Assembly (NCBI GenBank): GCA_019418305.1
Contig: DYCA01000023.1
Span: forward strand, 1-23,994
Length of the DNA: 23,994 nucleotides
Reading direction: 5' to 3'
Source: Clostridiales bacterium
GTDB taxonomy: Bacteria > Bacillota > Clostridia > Oscillospirales > Butyricicoccaceae
The position numbers and the translations under genes were made by a program. The notes beneath the pieces were generated by a model that searched no databases, had not been told where the DNA came from, and saw only the letters and a program-made list of their open reading frames with translations. Below are positions 7,532 to 15,205 of the stretch, one piece after another; within the stretch, counting starts at the first letter, position 1, and each line of letters begins with the position of its first letter.

Positions 7532-8958
7532 CAGGCGGTCGTCTCCTCTCCCACCGGATAGCCCGGGTATTGTCCTTCACTGGTTTGCGAGGAAACCAGC
7601 ACGTCGCGCGCAAGCAAGGCCATTTCCTCCCATGTCAGCGGGCCGATTGCGCCGGTGGCGGGCAGGCCGGATATCGACTGGATGACCGAAACTGCATTTC
7701 GTGTTGCGGGACCGAAAATGCCGTCGACCGCGACGGACGGCACCTCGGGATAGCCGCGCGCGATGATGTTGATAAGCTCCTGTGCCTCGCGGACTGATTC
7801 GCCGCGCATACCTTCGACCAGGAAGATGTCCGGCAGACCGGCGACCTCACCCAGAAAGCCCTGGTCGGGCTGCACGGCCAGCACGGACTGGTAGGTGGAC
7901 ACCAGCGCATTCCATGTGTTGCGGCCGACGATGCCGTCCACGGTCAGCCCCATCATGCGCTGATAGGCTTCGACGGCCTCGCGCGTGCGCGGTCCGAAGA
8001 TGCCGTCAATCTGGCTGGGCTGCCAGCGCGGTAGCTGGTCGTAATACTCACCCACAATGGCGAGAAAATACTGGAGCAGCTGCACGCCCGGGCCGGTCGC
8101 GCCTTCGCGTAGCGTTTCGGGGAACTGGCGCGAGATTTCGTCGAGCAGCAGTCCTTCGCTGTCCAGCTCGCTCAGGCGCTTGACGTTGTTGTAAATGAAC
8201 GCGATGCGGTACCATGTCGCGCGGCCGACGATGCCGTCCACGCCGAGGTTAAACTGCTTCTGGAAAGCGCGCACCGCGCGTTCGGTGTCCGCGTCGTAGA
8301 TGCCGTCGACCGGATAGATTTTCGGGATGTTGGGATAGTTGGTTGAAATGCGGTTGAGCCGGTTCTGGATGGTGCGAACCTCCTCGGACACATCGCCCAG
8401 CCGGAAGGTTACGCCCGGCCACGACCCGCCAAGGTTGGGGGCGATGGGGGCATTTCGCACAATGTTGATGTCATCTCCATAGTAATATCGCACAATTTCC
8501 TCCGCAGTCATGCCCTGCTCGGCCAGCGGCACCGTTCCCCATTGGCTCAGGCCACCGGGACAGGTCACCGTCGTGCCGTTGCAGTATTGGGCGAACAGCG
8601 GCTCGATGGCGTTGCCGCGAGTCAGGTAGCTGTTGAACATATCGTCGACAATAGTGGAAATATTCTCGAAAATGTCGCGCCCGGGGACAAAGGACTGGTC
8701 GTAGCGCGTGGAGTTGGTGATGTCAAAGTCGTAGCCCTGCGCGCGGTACCATTCGGTGAACACGCGGTTGAGCGCATAGGAGATTTGCGCATAAATATTG
8801 GCGCGGATGGCCTCCTCGGGCCATGTCGGATAGATTTCCGACGAAGCCACGTTCTTAATGTAGTCGGCAAAGGGCACGGTGACGTTCTGTGCGGCGGATG
8901 AAGGCGGGCCTAAATGCACCGTGATGGTTTCCGGGATGGTCACCGGGGACTGGGGCAA
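7531..8958 (-). CDS. SpoIID-like domain protein with three peptidoglycan-binding repeats
   Basis: The N-terminal domain (about residues 10-165) resembles SpoIID/LytB lytic transglycosylases. [20 protein letters not shown] matches the SpoIID core, where the Glu after SS corresponds to the catalytic acid, and [18 protein letters not shown] matches the later conserved block. Three PG_binding_1 modules follow, each with a DGIxGxxT-type core (about 185-255, 280-360 and 375-450). SpoIID proteins cleave glycan strands freed of stem peptides during engulfment. The best start is TTG at 8958, preceded by GAGGAG at suitable spacing; no nearby ATG fits. No signal peptide is visible, which is unusual for an exported hydrolase. 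It sits 6 nt after the preceding gene. Confidence 0.85.
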   Translation of the reverse strand: MPQSPVTIPETITVHLGPPSSAAQNVTVPFADYIKNVASSEIYPTWPEEAIRANIYAQISYALNRVFTEWYRAQGYDFDITNSTRYDQSFVPGRDIFENISTIVDDMFNSYLTRGNAIEPLFAQYCNGTTVTCPGGLSQWGTVPLAEQGMTAEEIVRYYYGDDINIVRNAPIAPNLGGSWPGVTFRLGDVSEEVRTIQNRLNRISTNYPNIPKIYPVDGIYDADTERAVRAFQKQFNLGVDGIVGRATWYRIAFIYNNVKRLSELDSEGLLLDEISRQFPETLREGATGPGVQLLQYFLAIVGEYYDQLPRWQPSQIDGIFGPRTREAVEAYQRMMGLTVDGIVGRNTWNALVSTYQSVLAVQPDQGFLGEVAGLPDIFLVEGMRGESVREAQELINIIARGYPEVPSVAVDGIFGPATRNAVSVIQSISGLPATGAIGPLTWEEMALLARDVLVSSQTSEGQYPGYPVGEETTA

Positions 8959-8964
8959 AGCGAA

Positions 8965-9402
8965 TCACTCCTCTGCATTGGGATTGGATTGGTCGTGGTA
9001 CAGCACCTGTGGCTCACCCGTAGCGGTCAGGTCGGTCTGGGCGGAGGACCGGTTTTCCGGCAGCGGCGTGAGCGCGACAGGCAGCACGGCGGGTACGCCG
9101 GAAAACATGGTCACATGCAGCGCGGTGACCGGGGTGTAGCCTGGGCGCGCGACTTCGACCGTATAGACTGCGTAGGGCAGACCGCCGTCCGGCGTCATGG
9201 AGTTGGAGCGCGGCGGGGTGGGCAGCGTCATGGGCGGCGTCATACCGCCCGCGTCCGTGCGCACCGAGTAAAGCAGCTCGCGCGCGCCGGTCTCGTCTGC
9301 GGCGGTCGATACCGTAACCGAGGCATCTGCCAGCGGCAGCGCACCGAGCGCAGTTGTGACAACCACGCGCAGCACGGCAGAATCTTCGGTGGGATTGGGC
9401 AT
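8965..9402 (-). CDS. Carboxypeptidase-regulatory-like beta-domain protein (145 aa)
   Basis: The protein is short, with no signal peptide, and reads as one Ig-like/transthyretin-type beta domain. LRVVVTTALGALPLADASVTVS is a typical first strand pair, and YTVEVARPGYTPVTALHVTMFSG the later strands, joined by a proline-rich MTPPMTLPTPP linker. I recall similar proteins beside SpoIID/peptidoglycan-binding genes in clostridia, without a known role. The frame is open to 9534, but I chose ATG at 9402 because AAGGAGG lies 8 nt upstream and the longer frame overlaps the asnB 3' fragment. It lies only 38 nt after the asnB stop with no terminator between, so before the insertion it was probably co-transcribed with asnB. 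Confidence 0.75.
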   Translation of the reverse strand: MPNPTEDSAVLRVVVTTALGALPLADASVTVSTAADETGARELLYSVRTDAGGMTPPMTLPTPPRSNSMTPDGGLPYAVYTVEVARPGYTPVTALHVTMFSGVPAVLPVALTPLPENRSSAQTDLTATGEPQVLYHDQSNPNAEE

Positions 9403-9440
9403 GGGCAAAACCTCCTTGTCAAGCGGAATGGGCGGCTGAA

Positions 9441-9875
9441 TTACACCAGCCGCACCTTGTACTGCCGCAGCCAGCGGTCGATTTGGATGATATAGGCGAA
9501 AATCTGCGGGGTGCGCATGAGCTGACCGTACCAAGGCTCGGCCAGACTTTCCGGCTTTTCCATGAGTGCTTCGACCGCGGCATGGTTAAAGAGATGCGCG
9601 GCAATGGAGTCGCTGTCCTCAAAGATGCGGCGGACGTAGTCCGCGCACAGGCGGGTATAGGCCGGATGGAAGGTTTTGGGGTAAGGGCTTTTCTTGCGCA
9701 GGACGATTTCCTCCGGCAGTTCGTGCGCAAATGCGCGGCGCACAACGCCTTTTTCCCGTCCGTTCAGCGCCTTGAAATCCCATGGCATGTTGTAGGCATA
9801 CTCGACAATGCGGTGGTCGCAGAAGGGCACGCGCACCTCCAGACCGGAATACATGCTCATGCGGTCCTTGCGGTC
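9441..9875 (-). pseudogene. asnB: asnB 3' fragment (C-terminal synthetase part)
   Basis: From RKDRMSMYSGLEVRVPF to the stop, this is the C-terminal ~143 residues of class-B asparagine synthetase, including the conserved DHRIVEYAYNMPW and KSPYPKTFHPAY segments of the ATP-dependent synthetase domain. The open frame continues into unrelated sequence to its right, because the host gene ends at the TC (GA on this strand) at 9874-9875. The matching 5' part is at 20674-22070 on the same strand. Joining the two restores one frame of 609 codons. The fragment lacks a promoter, the glutaminase domain and the PP-loop, so alone it should be non-functional. No plausible start codon with a Shine-Dalgarno site precedes it. 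Confidence 0.9.
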
Positions 9876-9899
9876 GCGCAGCGTTGCAGCAGGATACCG
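9862..9899. other. Left attachment junction of the element
   Basis: It reads asnB sequence, then TC (9874-9875), spacer GCGC, then the arm AGCGTTGCAGCAGGATACCG. The arm is the inverted counterpart of that at 20650-20669. The boundary falls between Leu and Arg codons of the conserved LLDRKDRMSM motif of asparagine synthetase. Confidence 0.82.
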
Positions 9900-9942
9900 A
9901 CCGGAGAAAATCAGAAATCTGTAAAAATCCGCGAAAAAAAGG

Positions 9943-9971
9943 TATACAGCGCGCGCGAAAAATGTTATGCT
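9943..9971 (+). promoter_or_regulatory. Possible xpt promoter
   Basis: TATACA (9943-9948) and TATGCT (9966-9971) are separated by 17 nt. The -35 box is a 4-of-6 match only. It lies wholly inside the element, so xpt would keep its promoter wherever the element inserts. Confidence 0.45.
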
Positions 9972-10018
9972 TTTAACAAGAACATATGAGGATGAAACGG
10001 ACAAGGAAGAGCAAGAGC

Positions 10019-10600
10019 ATGGAACTTTTGAAAGAACGAATCAGAAAAGACGGCGTCATTAAAGAGGGAAATGTGCTGAAGGTGGATAATTTCCTCAATC
10101 ACCAGATGGATATTGACCTGTTCAACGAGATCGGCAAGGAATTCAAGCGGCGGTTTGCCGACGTCAAGGTTGACAAAATCCTGACCATTGAAGCCTCCGG
10201 TATCGGTATTGCGGCGATTGTGGCGCAGTATTTCGGTGTGCCGGTGGTGTTCGCCAAAAAATCGCAGTCGATCAATCTGGACGGCACGATGCTGTCCGCG
10301 CCGATCGAATCGTTTACGCACAAGCGCAAGTATGAGGTCATTGTGGCCAGCCGCTTTTTACAGCCGGGCGAAAATGTGCTCATTATCGACGATTTCCTCG
10401 CCAACGGCTGCGCGGCGATGGGCCTGTGCCAGATTATTGAGGCGGCGCACGCAAAGGTCGCGGGCATTGGCATCGTAATCGAAAAGGGCTTCCAGTGCGG
10501 CGGCAAAATGCTGCGGGAAAAGGGGCTGCGCGTCGAGTCGCTGGCAATCGTGGACGGTATGGATGCCGAAACACAGACCGTGCGCTTCCGGGACGACTGA
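10019..10600 (+). CDS. xpt: Xanthine phosphoribosyltransferase
   Basis: Xpt converts xanthine and PRPP to XMP in purine salvage. The 193-residue protein has the type-I PRTase fold. [15 protein letters not shown] is the substrate-facing segment of the Xpt branch, and [17 protein letters not shown] is the PRPP loop with its two acidic residues. The N-terminal [29 protein letters not shown] stretch matches Xpt. I chose ATG at 10019 (AAGGAAGAG upstream, usual length of about 190) over the in-frame ATG at 9986. It is the first gene inside the left end of the element, only 143 nt from the junction, and is followed by a terminator. No purine riboswitch is visible in its short leader. Confidence 0.93.
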   Translation: MELLKERIRKDGVIKEGNVLKVDNFLNHQMDIDLFNEIGKEFKRRFADVKVDKILTIEASGIGIAAIVAQYFGVPVVFAKKSQSINLDGTMLSAPIESFTHKRKYEVIVASRFLQPGENVLIIDDFLANGCAAMGLCQIIEAAHAKVAGIGIVIEKGFQCGGKMLREKGLRVESLAIVDGMDAETQTVRFRDD

Positions 10601-10606
10601 GAACAT

Positions 10607-10640
10607 ACAAAACCGGCTGGTACAGCCGGTTTTGTCTTTT
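10607..10640 (+). terminator. Intrinsic terminator after xpt
   Basis: A 12-bp perfect stem (10607-10618 with 10624-10635) has a GGTAC loop and is followed by CTTTT. Confidence 0.88.
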
Positions 10641-10753
10641 GCGGCGGCGCAGACACGGCGGCAGTTTGCGTCAAACAAGACAAGAGAAGCCGCTTTGATG
10701 CGCGGTCTGTTGGCTTATTTGTAGAAAATACGGGTTCGGGGCAAAAAAACAGC

Positions 10754-10783
10754 AAAAGCAGGTGGGAGCAGCCGCCTGTTTTT
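10754..10783 (+). terminator. Second terminator-like hairpin just before the permease promoter
   Basis: A stem of about 12 bp with two G-T wobbles (10754-10765 with 10772-10783) has loop GAGCAG and ends in five T residues. It directly abuts the -10 box at 10786. It may insulate the permease gene from upstream transcription or be part of an attenuator. No known riboswitch aptamer is recognisable ahead of it. Confidence 0.55.
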
Positions 10784-10791
10784 GTTATAAT
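10782..10791 (+). promoter_or_regulatory. Extended -10 promoter of the permease gene
   Basis: A TGTTATAAT extended -10 element lies about 43 nt before the start codon. The -35 region is poor and falls within the preceding hairpin, so recognition would rely on the extended -10. Confidence 0.5.
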
Positions 10792-10833
10792 AAAAACGCT
10801 TCATTACACAAAACGGTAAGCAGGGAGGATAAA

Positions 10834-12267
10834 ATGGAAAAAGAAAAGCAGCAAAACGGTGCGGCTGCGGAAAAGAAGTTTTTCGGACCGTACGACTTTC
10901 ATGCCAAGCTGCCGCTGGGGCAGGCGATTCCGCTGGGCCTTCAGCACGTGCTGGCAATGTTTGTGGGCAACCTAACGCCCATTCTCATCATCACGAGCGC
11001 ATGCGCCGCGATGAGCGACGCGGAGCAGTTCGCGGCGATTCAGGTGTCGCTGTTGCAGAACGCGATGCTGATTGCTGGTATTGTAACGCTGGTGCAGCTG
11101 TTCGCCATCGGACCTGTCGGCGGCAAGGTGCCGATCATCATGGGTACCAGCTCGGGCTTTATCGGCGTGTTCCAGAGCGTGGCCAACGTCATGGGCGGCG
11201 GTATTCTCGCTTACGGCGCGATGATGGGTGCATCCATCATTGGCGGTCTGTTTGAGGGCGTATTGGGCTTCTTCCTCAAGCCGCTGCGCCGGTTTTTCCC
11301 CGCGGTCGTAACCGGTACGGTTGTGCTGTCCATCGGTCTGTCGCTCATCAGCGTGGGCGTTGCCTCGTTTGGCGGCGGAACGGGCGCGAAGGATTACGGA
11401 TCGGTCGAAAACCTGCTGATTGCGCTGGCGGTGCTGGTCGTTATTTTGATTTTCAAGCATTTCACCAAGGGCGTTTTGAGCTATTCGTGCATCCTGCTCG
11501 GCATCATTTTCGGTTATGTGCTGTGCGCGGTGTTGCCGCTGTTTATCTCGTCCACCGGCGTGACTGCCGAGGGCGTGGAGTACACCAAGGCATGGGTGCT
11601 CAACTGGGACAAGGTAGCGCAGGCCAGCTGGTTTGCCGTACCGGAGATCATGCCGGTGCCGATTGTGTTTGATGTGCGCGCCATTGCACCCGTTATGATT
11701 ATGTTTATCGTCACTGCGGTTGAGACCGTGGGCGATATTTCTGGCGTAATGGAGGGCGGCATGGGCCGCGAGGCGACCGATAAGGAGCTGTCCGGCGGCA
11801 TTATCTGCGACGGCCTCGGCTCTTCCTTCGCCGCCATCTTCGGCGTGCTGCCCAACACCTCGTTCAGCCAGAACGTGGGTCTGGTCACGATGACCAAGGT
11901 GGTCAACCGCTTTGCGCTCGCATGCGGCGCGGTATTCCTTATCCTGTGCGGTCTGTTCCCCAAGCTGGCGGCGTTGGTTTCCATCATGCCGCAGAGCGTG
12001 CTCGGCGGCGCGGCGGTTATCATGTTCTCGTCGATTGTCATGAGCGGTATTCAGCTCATCACCCGTGAGCCGCTGACCGCACGCAGCATGACCATCGTAT
12101 CCGTGGCGCTCGGTCTGGGCTACGGTCTGGGCGCGAACAGCGCGGTGCTGGCTGGTCTGCCGCAGGCGGTGCAGCTGGTGTTCGGCGGTTCCGGCATTGT
12201 CCCGGCGGCGTTCGTTGCCATCATCCTGAACGTGCTGCTGCCCAAGGAGAAACCGGCAGAAAACTAA
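10834..12267 (+). CDS. pbuX: NCS2-family purine permease, probably xanthine
   Basis: The 477-residue, highly hydrophobic protein has the NCS2 nucleobase:cation symporter layout of about 14 membrane segments. Signatures are LQHVLAMFVGNLTPI near the N-terminus, VETVGDISGV in the substrate helix, and NTSFSQNVGLVTMTK, the family motif with the QNxGxxxxT core found in xanthine/uric-acid members. It would import xanthine or related oxopurines with protons or sodium. ATG at 10834 follows AGGGAGGAT; the longer open frame upstream overlaps the promoter. It lies next to xpt, as in the xpt-pbuX pair of Bacillus, but with its own promoter. Specificity for xanthine is inferred from motif and context; uracil or uric acid cannot be excluded. 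Confidence 0.88.
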   Translation: MEKEKQQNGAAAEKKFFGPYDFHAKLPLGQAIPLGLQHVLAMFVGNLTPILIITSACAAMSDAEQFAAIQVSLLQNAMLIAGIVTLVQLFAIGPVGGKVPIIMGTSSGFIGVFQSVANVMGGGILAYGAMMGASIIGGLFEGVLGFFLKPLRRFFPAVVTGTVVLSIGLSLISVGVASFGGGTGAKDYGSVENLLIALAVLVVILIFKHFTKGVLSYSCILLGIIFGYVLCAVLPLFISSTGVTAEGVEYTKAWVLNWDKVAQASWFAVPEIMPVPIVFDVRAIAPVMIMFIVTAVETVGDISGVMEGGMGREATDKELSGGIICDGLGSSFAAIFGVLPNTSFSQNVGLVTMTKVVNRFALACGAVFLILCGLFPKLAALVSIMPQSVLGGAAVIMFSSIVMSGIQLITREPLTARSMTIVSVALGLGYGLGANSAVLAGLPQAVQLVFGGSGIVPAAFVAIILNVLLPKEKPAEN

Positions 12268-12275
12268 ACAGTATG

Positions 12276-12310
12276 AAAAAGCTCCTCTGCGCGATGCAGA
12301 GGAGCTTTTT
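12276..12310. terminator. Bidirectional terminator between permease and MATE genes
   Basis: A perfect 15-bp stem (12276-12290 with 12296-12310) has a GCGAT loop and A5/T5 feet. It serves both convergent genes. Confidence 0.92.
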
Positions 12311-12311
12311 G

Positions 12312-13661
12312 CTATTCGTTTGCCGTGCCGTAGTGGTATACGACGCGCAGACGGACCAGATAGCGGATGGAAACCGCAATGCCGAGTACCTCGGCCGCCG
12401 GAACAGCCAGCCACACGCCGATTTCACCCAGCAGCAGAGGCAGAAGCAAAAGCATGCCGACCAGAAACACCAGCGTGCGGGCAAACGAGATAATGGCCGA
12501 GACGCGGCCGTCGGAAAAGGCAGTAAACAGGGAGGAAGCGAAAATGCTTACGCCCATAAACAGGAACGAGACGGCATAAATCGGAAAACCGTCGATGGTG
12601 ATGGAGAATACACGGCTGTCCGCATTGGTGAACAACGCCAGACAGGGTCGGATGACGAGGAGCGACAGCACGGTGCAGAACACCGAGCACAGAATGACAA
12701 AGCCGATGCAGTAGCGGAACAGCCGCTGCAGCTGCGGCGTGTCCTGCGCGCCGTATTTATAGCTGAACACTGGAGCCACGCCCATCGAGAAGCCGAAAAA
12801 TACGGCGGTGAACACAAACTGGAAATACAAAACGATGGTGATGGATGCGACACCGTCCTCGCCCCAGTAGTGCAGGAAAATCAGGTTGAACAGGTAGGTT
12901 GTGATGGCATTTGCGATGTTGGTGACCATTTCGGACGAGCCATTGGCACAGGCGAACAGCAGCATGCGTCCGTCCGCGCGCGGGCGGACGAAAAACAGCG
13001 TGCCGCGCCGGTTGCAGGAGAAGAAGAACAGTCCGACCACGGCGGGCACCAGATAGCCCAGTCCGGTGGCGATTGCCGCGCCCGCGATGCCCCAGTGAAA
13101 GCGCGCGATGAACACATAGTCCAGTACGATGTTGGTCAGACCGCCGCCCACGGTTGCCGCGAGGCCCAAGCCGGGCCGGCCCGCCGTGATGAACAGTGTC
13201 TGGAACGCGGTTTGCAGGAAAAACGCGGGCGCAAACAGCAGCAGGATGCGCGCGTAGGTACGGCACAGGTCAAACTGCGCCTCACTTGCGCCGAGCGCGG
13301 AAATGATCGGGTCGAGGAAGAATATCGCGGCAAGTAAAAACACCAGACTGACCACGACCGATACCATTATCAGAAAAGAAAAGTTATGCCGCGCCTTGTC
13401 CTCCTCGCCTTCGCCCAGCTGCCGTGCGATAACCGCGCTGCCGCCTGTGGCAAGCATAATGCCCAGCGCCATTTCCAGACAGTTGAGCGGATAAGTCATG
13501 TTGACAGCGGAAAGCGCCAGTGTGCCGACATAGCGGGAGATAAACATTCCGTCCACAATGGTATACATGGAGAGAAAAACCATCATAATGATATTGGGCA
13601 GCGCAAAGCGCATCAGCGAGGGCAGGGTAAACTGACGCGCCAGTGCGTTATTCTCCGACAT
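12312..13661 (-). CDS. MATE-family efflux transporter
   Basis: The 449-residue membrane protein has about 12 hydrophobic segments in two pseudo-symmetric halves. MATE features include RFALPNIIMMVFLSMYTIVDGMFISRYVG in helix 1-2, ALSAVNMTYPL, and GGSAVIARQLGEGEEDKA after helix 3. Such proteins export organic cations, drugs or metabolites with sodium or protons. It is convergent with the permease and divergent from the molybdenum hydroxylase operon, so the three transport/oxidation units are tightly packed in the element. Export of an oxidised purine product is possible but unproven. The start has AGGAGGTG 8 nt upstream. The substrate is unknown. Confidence 0.9.
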   Translation of the reverse strand: MSENNALARQFTLPSLMRFALPNIIMMVFLSMYTIVDGMFISRYVGTLALSAVNMTYPLNCLEMALGIMLATGGSAVIARQLGEGEEDKARHNFSFLIMVSVVVSLVFLLAAIFFLDPIISALGASEAQFDLCRTYARILLLFAPAFFLQTAFQTLFITAGRPGLGLAATVGGGLTNIVLDYVFIARFHWGIAGAAIATGLGYLVPAVVGLFFFSCNRRGTLFFVRPRADGRMLLFACANGSSEMVTNIANAITTYLFNLIFLHYWGEDGVASITIVLYFQFVFTAVFFGFSMGVAPVFSYKYGAQDTPQLQRLFRYCIGFVILCSVFCTVLSLLVIRPCLALFTNADSRVFSITIDGFPIYAVSFLFMGVSIFASSLFTAFSDGRVSAIISFARTLVFLVGMLLLLPLLLGEIGVWLAVPAAEVLGIAVSIRYLVRLRVVYHYGTANE

Positions 13662-13717
13662 GACCGCGCACCTCCTGTTGAAATTTGGGAAAAATAGGCC
13701 GGGGGTAAATTGCCTAC

Positions 13718-13746
13718 AGTATAGTATGATTTAGGGGCAAAGTCAA
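13718..13746 (-). promoter_or_regulatory. Promoter of the MATE gene
   Basis: On the minus strand, TTGACT (13741-13746) and TATACT (13718-13723) are separated by 17 nt, giving a leader of about 50 nt. Confidence 0.8.
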
Positions 13747-13795
13747 GCGGATAAAATACAAATGCGCTTTCTGTGGAAAAATAGTGGAAACCGCT

Positions 13796-13823
13796 TTGGA
13801 AAAGCCGCTTTCTATGGTATAAT
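13796..13823 (+). promoter_or_regulatory. Promoter of the molybdenum hydroxylase operon
   Basis: TTGGAA (13796-13801) and TATAAT (13818-13823) are separated by 16 nt. It is divergent from the MATE promoter. The leader to the start codon is about 105 nt and contains a hairpin at 13879-13903. Confidence 0.7.
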
Positions 13824-13878
13824 GTCTGCGAAGCAGGCAGAAAAACAGAGTATGACTGCAAGATGGCTGCGCTTCAAA

Positions 13879-13903
13879 GGATGCCGGCGGATGAGTGGCA
13901 TCC
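13879..13903 (+). promoter_or_regulatory. Hairpin in the leader of the molybdenum hydroxylase operon
   Basis: GGATGCC (13879-13885) pairs perfectly with GGCATCC (13897-13903) across an 11-nt loop, about 33 nt before the start codon. It is not followed by a T run. It may be a translational control structure, but I see no match to a known aptamer. Confidence 0.4.
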
Positions 13904-13936
13904 GCGCAGCAGGAGATGGAACATGAGGACGGAAGG

Positions 13937-14740
13937 ATGGGAAAGGTGCTTTCGATCAATCAATATGTACGGGCACAGAGCCTGGACGAAGCATATACGC
14001 TTTGCCAAAAGAAAAATAATGTGGTGCTGGGCGGCATGCTGTGGCTCAAGATGCACCGGCGACAGGTCGGCACGGCGATTGACCTGTGCGATTTGGGTTT
14101 GAATAAAATTGAGGAAACCGAAACCGAATACCGCATCGGCGCAATGGTGCCGCTGCGCGCGCTGGAACAGCACGAAGGATTGGATAAACTCACGCAAGGC
14201 GCGATGGAGGAAGCGGTACGCCACATCGTCGGCGTGCAGTTTCGCAACTGTGCGACGCTCGGCGGCAGTTTGTGGGGCCGGTTCGGCTTTTCCGATGTGC
14301 TGACGCTGTTTCTCGCACTGGATGCGCGGGTCGTGCTGCATCACGCGGGCGAGATGGCGCTCACGGATTTTGCGGCGCTGCCGCGCACGACGCGCGACAT
14401 CCTGACTGAGGTGATCGTGCCCAAGACGGCGCGACGGGTCGTATACCTGTCCCAGCGAAACATTTCCACTGATTTCCCGGTGCTGACCGTGGCGCTTGCC
14501 GCGCAGGATGGGGCGTATACCTGCGTCGTCGGCGCGCGGCCGATGCCTGCGGTTGTTTTTACCGATGACAAGGGCATTCTGGCGCAGGGCATCACTGAGG
14601 ACAGCGCGCGCGCCTTCGCGGAGGATATTGCATCTCGCGCGGCGCTTGCGGGCAATCTGCGCGGCAGCGCGGACTATCGGCGCGAAATCTGCAAGGTGCT
14701 GGTGCGCCGGGCGGCGCTGGCGCTCGGGAAGGAGGGATAA
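13937..14740 (+). CDS. xdhB: Xanthine-dehydrogenase-type FAD-binding subunit
   Basis: This is the medium subunit of a three-subunit molybdenum hydroxylase, carrying electrons from the iron-sulphur protein to NAD or another acceptor through FAD. The 267-residue protein shows the two FAD-pyrophosphate loops of the CO-dehydrogenase flavoprotein family: a degenerate first loop NNVVLGGMLWLKM (near residues 27-39) and FRNCATLGGSLWGRFGFSDV (near 101-120). The C-terminal SADYRREICKVLVRRA matches the family's end. The start is chosen at 13937 with GAGG 8 nt upstream; the frame is open to 13895. It is followed after 3 nt by the iron-sulphur subunit. The first loop lacks the usual AGGTDL form, so FAD binding should be confirmed. 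Confidence 0.82.
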   Translation: MGKVLSINQYVRAQSLDEAYTLCQKKNNVVLGGMLWLKMHRRQVGTAIDLCDLGLNKIEETETEYRIGAMVPLRALEQHEGLDKLTQGAMEEAVRHIVGVQFRNCATLGGSLWGRFGFSDVLTLFLALDARVVLHHAGEMALTDFAALPRTTRDILTEVIVPKTARRVVYLSQRNISTDFPVLTVALAAQDGAYTCVVGARPMPAVVFTDDKGILAQGITEDSARAFAEDIASRAALAGNLRGSADYRREICKVLVRRAALALGKEG

Positions 14741-14743
14741 GGC

Positions 14744-15205
14744 ATGGAAATCAAACTGACGCTCAACGGCAGGCCGCTGATCGCCGAAATCGACGCGGAC
14801 ACGCTGCTGATTGACTTTGTGCGCGCGCATGGCTGCTATTCGGTCAAGCGCGGTTGTGAAACGGCCAACTGCGGTCTGTGCACTGTGCTGCTGGACGGCA
14901 CGCCGGTGCTGTCGTGCAGTGTGCTGGCCGCGCGCGCGGCGGGCCACCATGTGCAGACGCTCGAGGGCTTGCAGGAAGAGGCCGAGGATTTTGTCGGCTT
15001 TATCGCCGATCAGGGCGCGGAGCAGTGCGGCTTCTGCAATCCCGGCTTTGTGATGAATACGATTGCTCTGCTGCGCGAGAATCCCGACCCGACCGATGAC
15101 GAAATCCGCGCCTATCTCGCGGGCAACCTGTGCCGCTGCTCGGGCTACGAGGGCCAGCTGCGCGGTATCCGCGCCTATCTGGACAGCCGAAAGGGGGATG
15201 CATGA
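14744..15205 (+). CDS. xdhC: Xanthine-dehydrogenase-type [2Fe-2S] subunit
   Basis: This small subunit carries two [2Fe-2S] clusters linking the molybdenum site to FAD. In its 153 residues, the plant-ferredoxin-type cluster is bound by C38, C43, C46 and C58 (GCETANCGLC ... LSC). The second, helical-domain cluster is bound by C95, C98, C130 and C132 (QCGFCNPG ... LCRCSGY). All eight ligands are present and the length is normal for the family. It has GGAGGGATAAGGC just upstream and overlaps the next subunit by 4 nt, so all three subunits are co-translated. Confidence 0.94.
   Translation: MEIKLTLNGRPLIAEIDADTLLIDFVRAHGCYSVKRGCETANCGLCTVLLDGTPVLSCSVLAARAAGHHVQTLEGLQEEAEDFVGFIADQGAEQCGFCNPGFVMNTIALLRENPDPTDDEIRAYLAGNLCRCSGYEGQLRGIRAYLDSRKGDA

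Noticed and set aside
9441..10004. The extended 187-codon frame as an independent gene
   Set aside because: Residues upstream of the conserved RKDRMSM come from the element and resemble nothing; the start would be TTG without a ribosome site. It is the asnB 3' fragment.
9900..10833. Purine riboswitch expected upstream of xpt or the permease
   Set aside because: The leaders are short (about 45 and 36 nt) and neither contains the conserved aptamer core; only terminators and an extended -10 promoter are seen.
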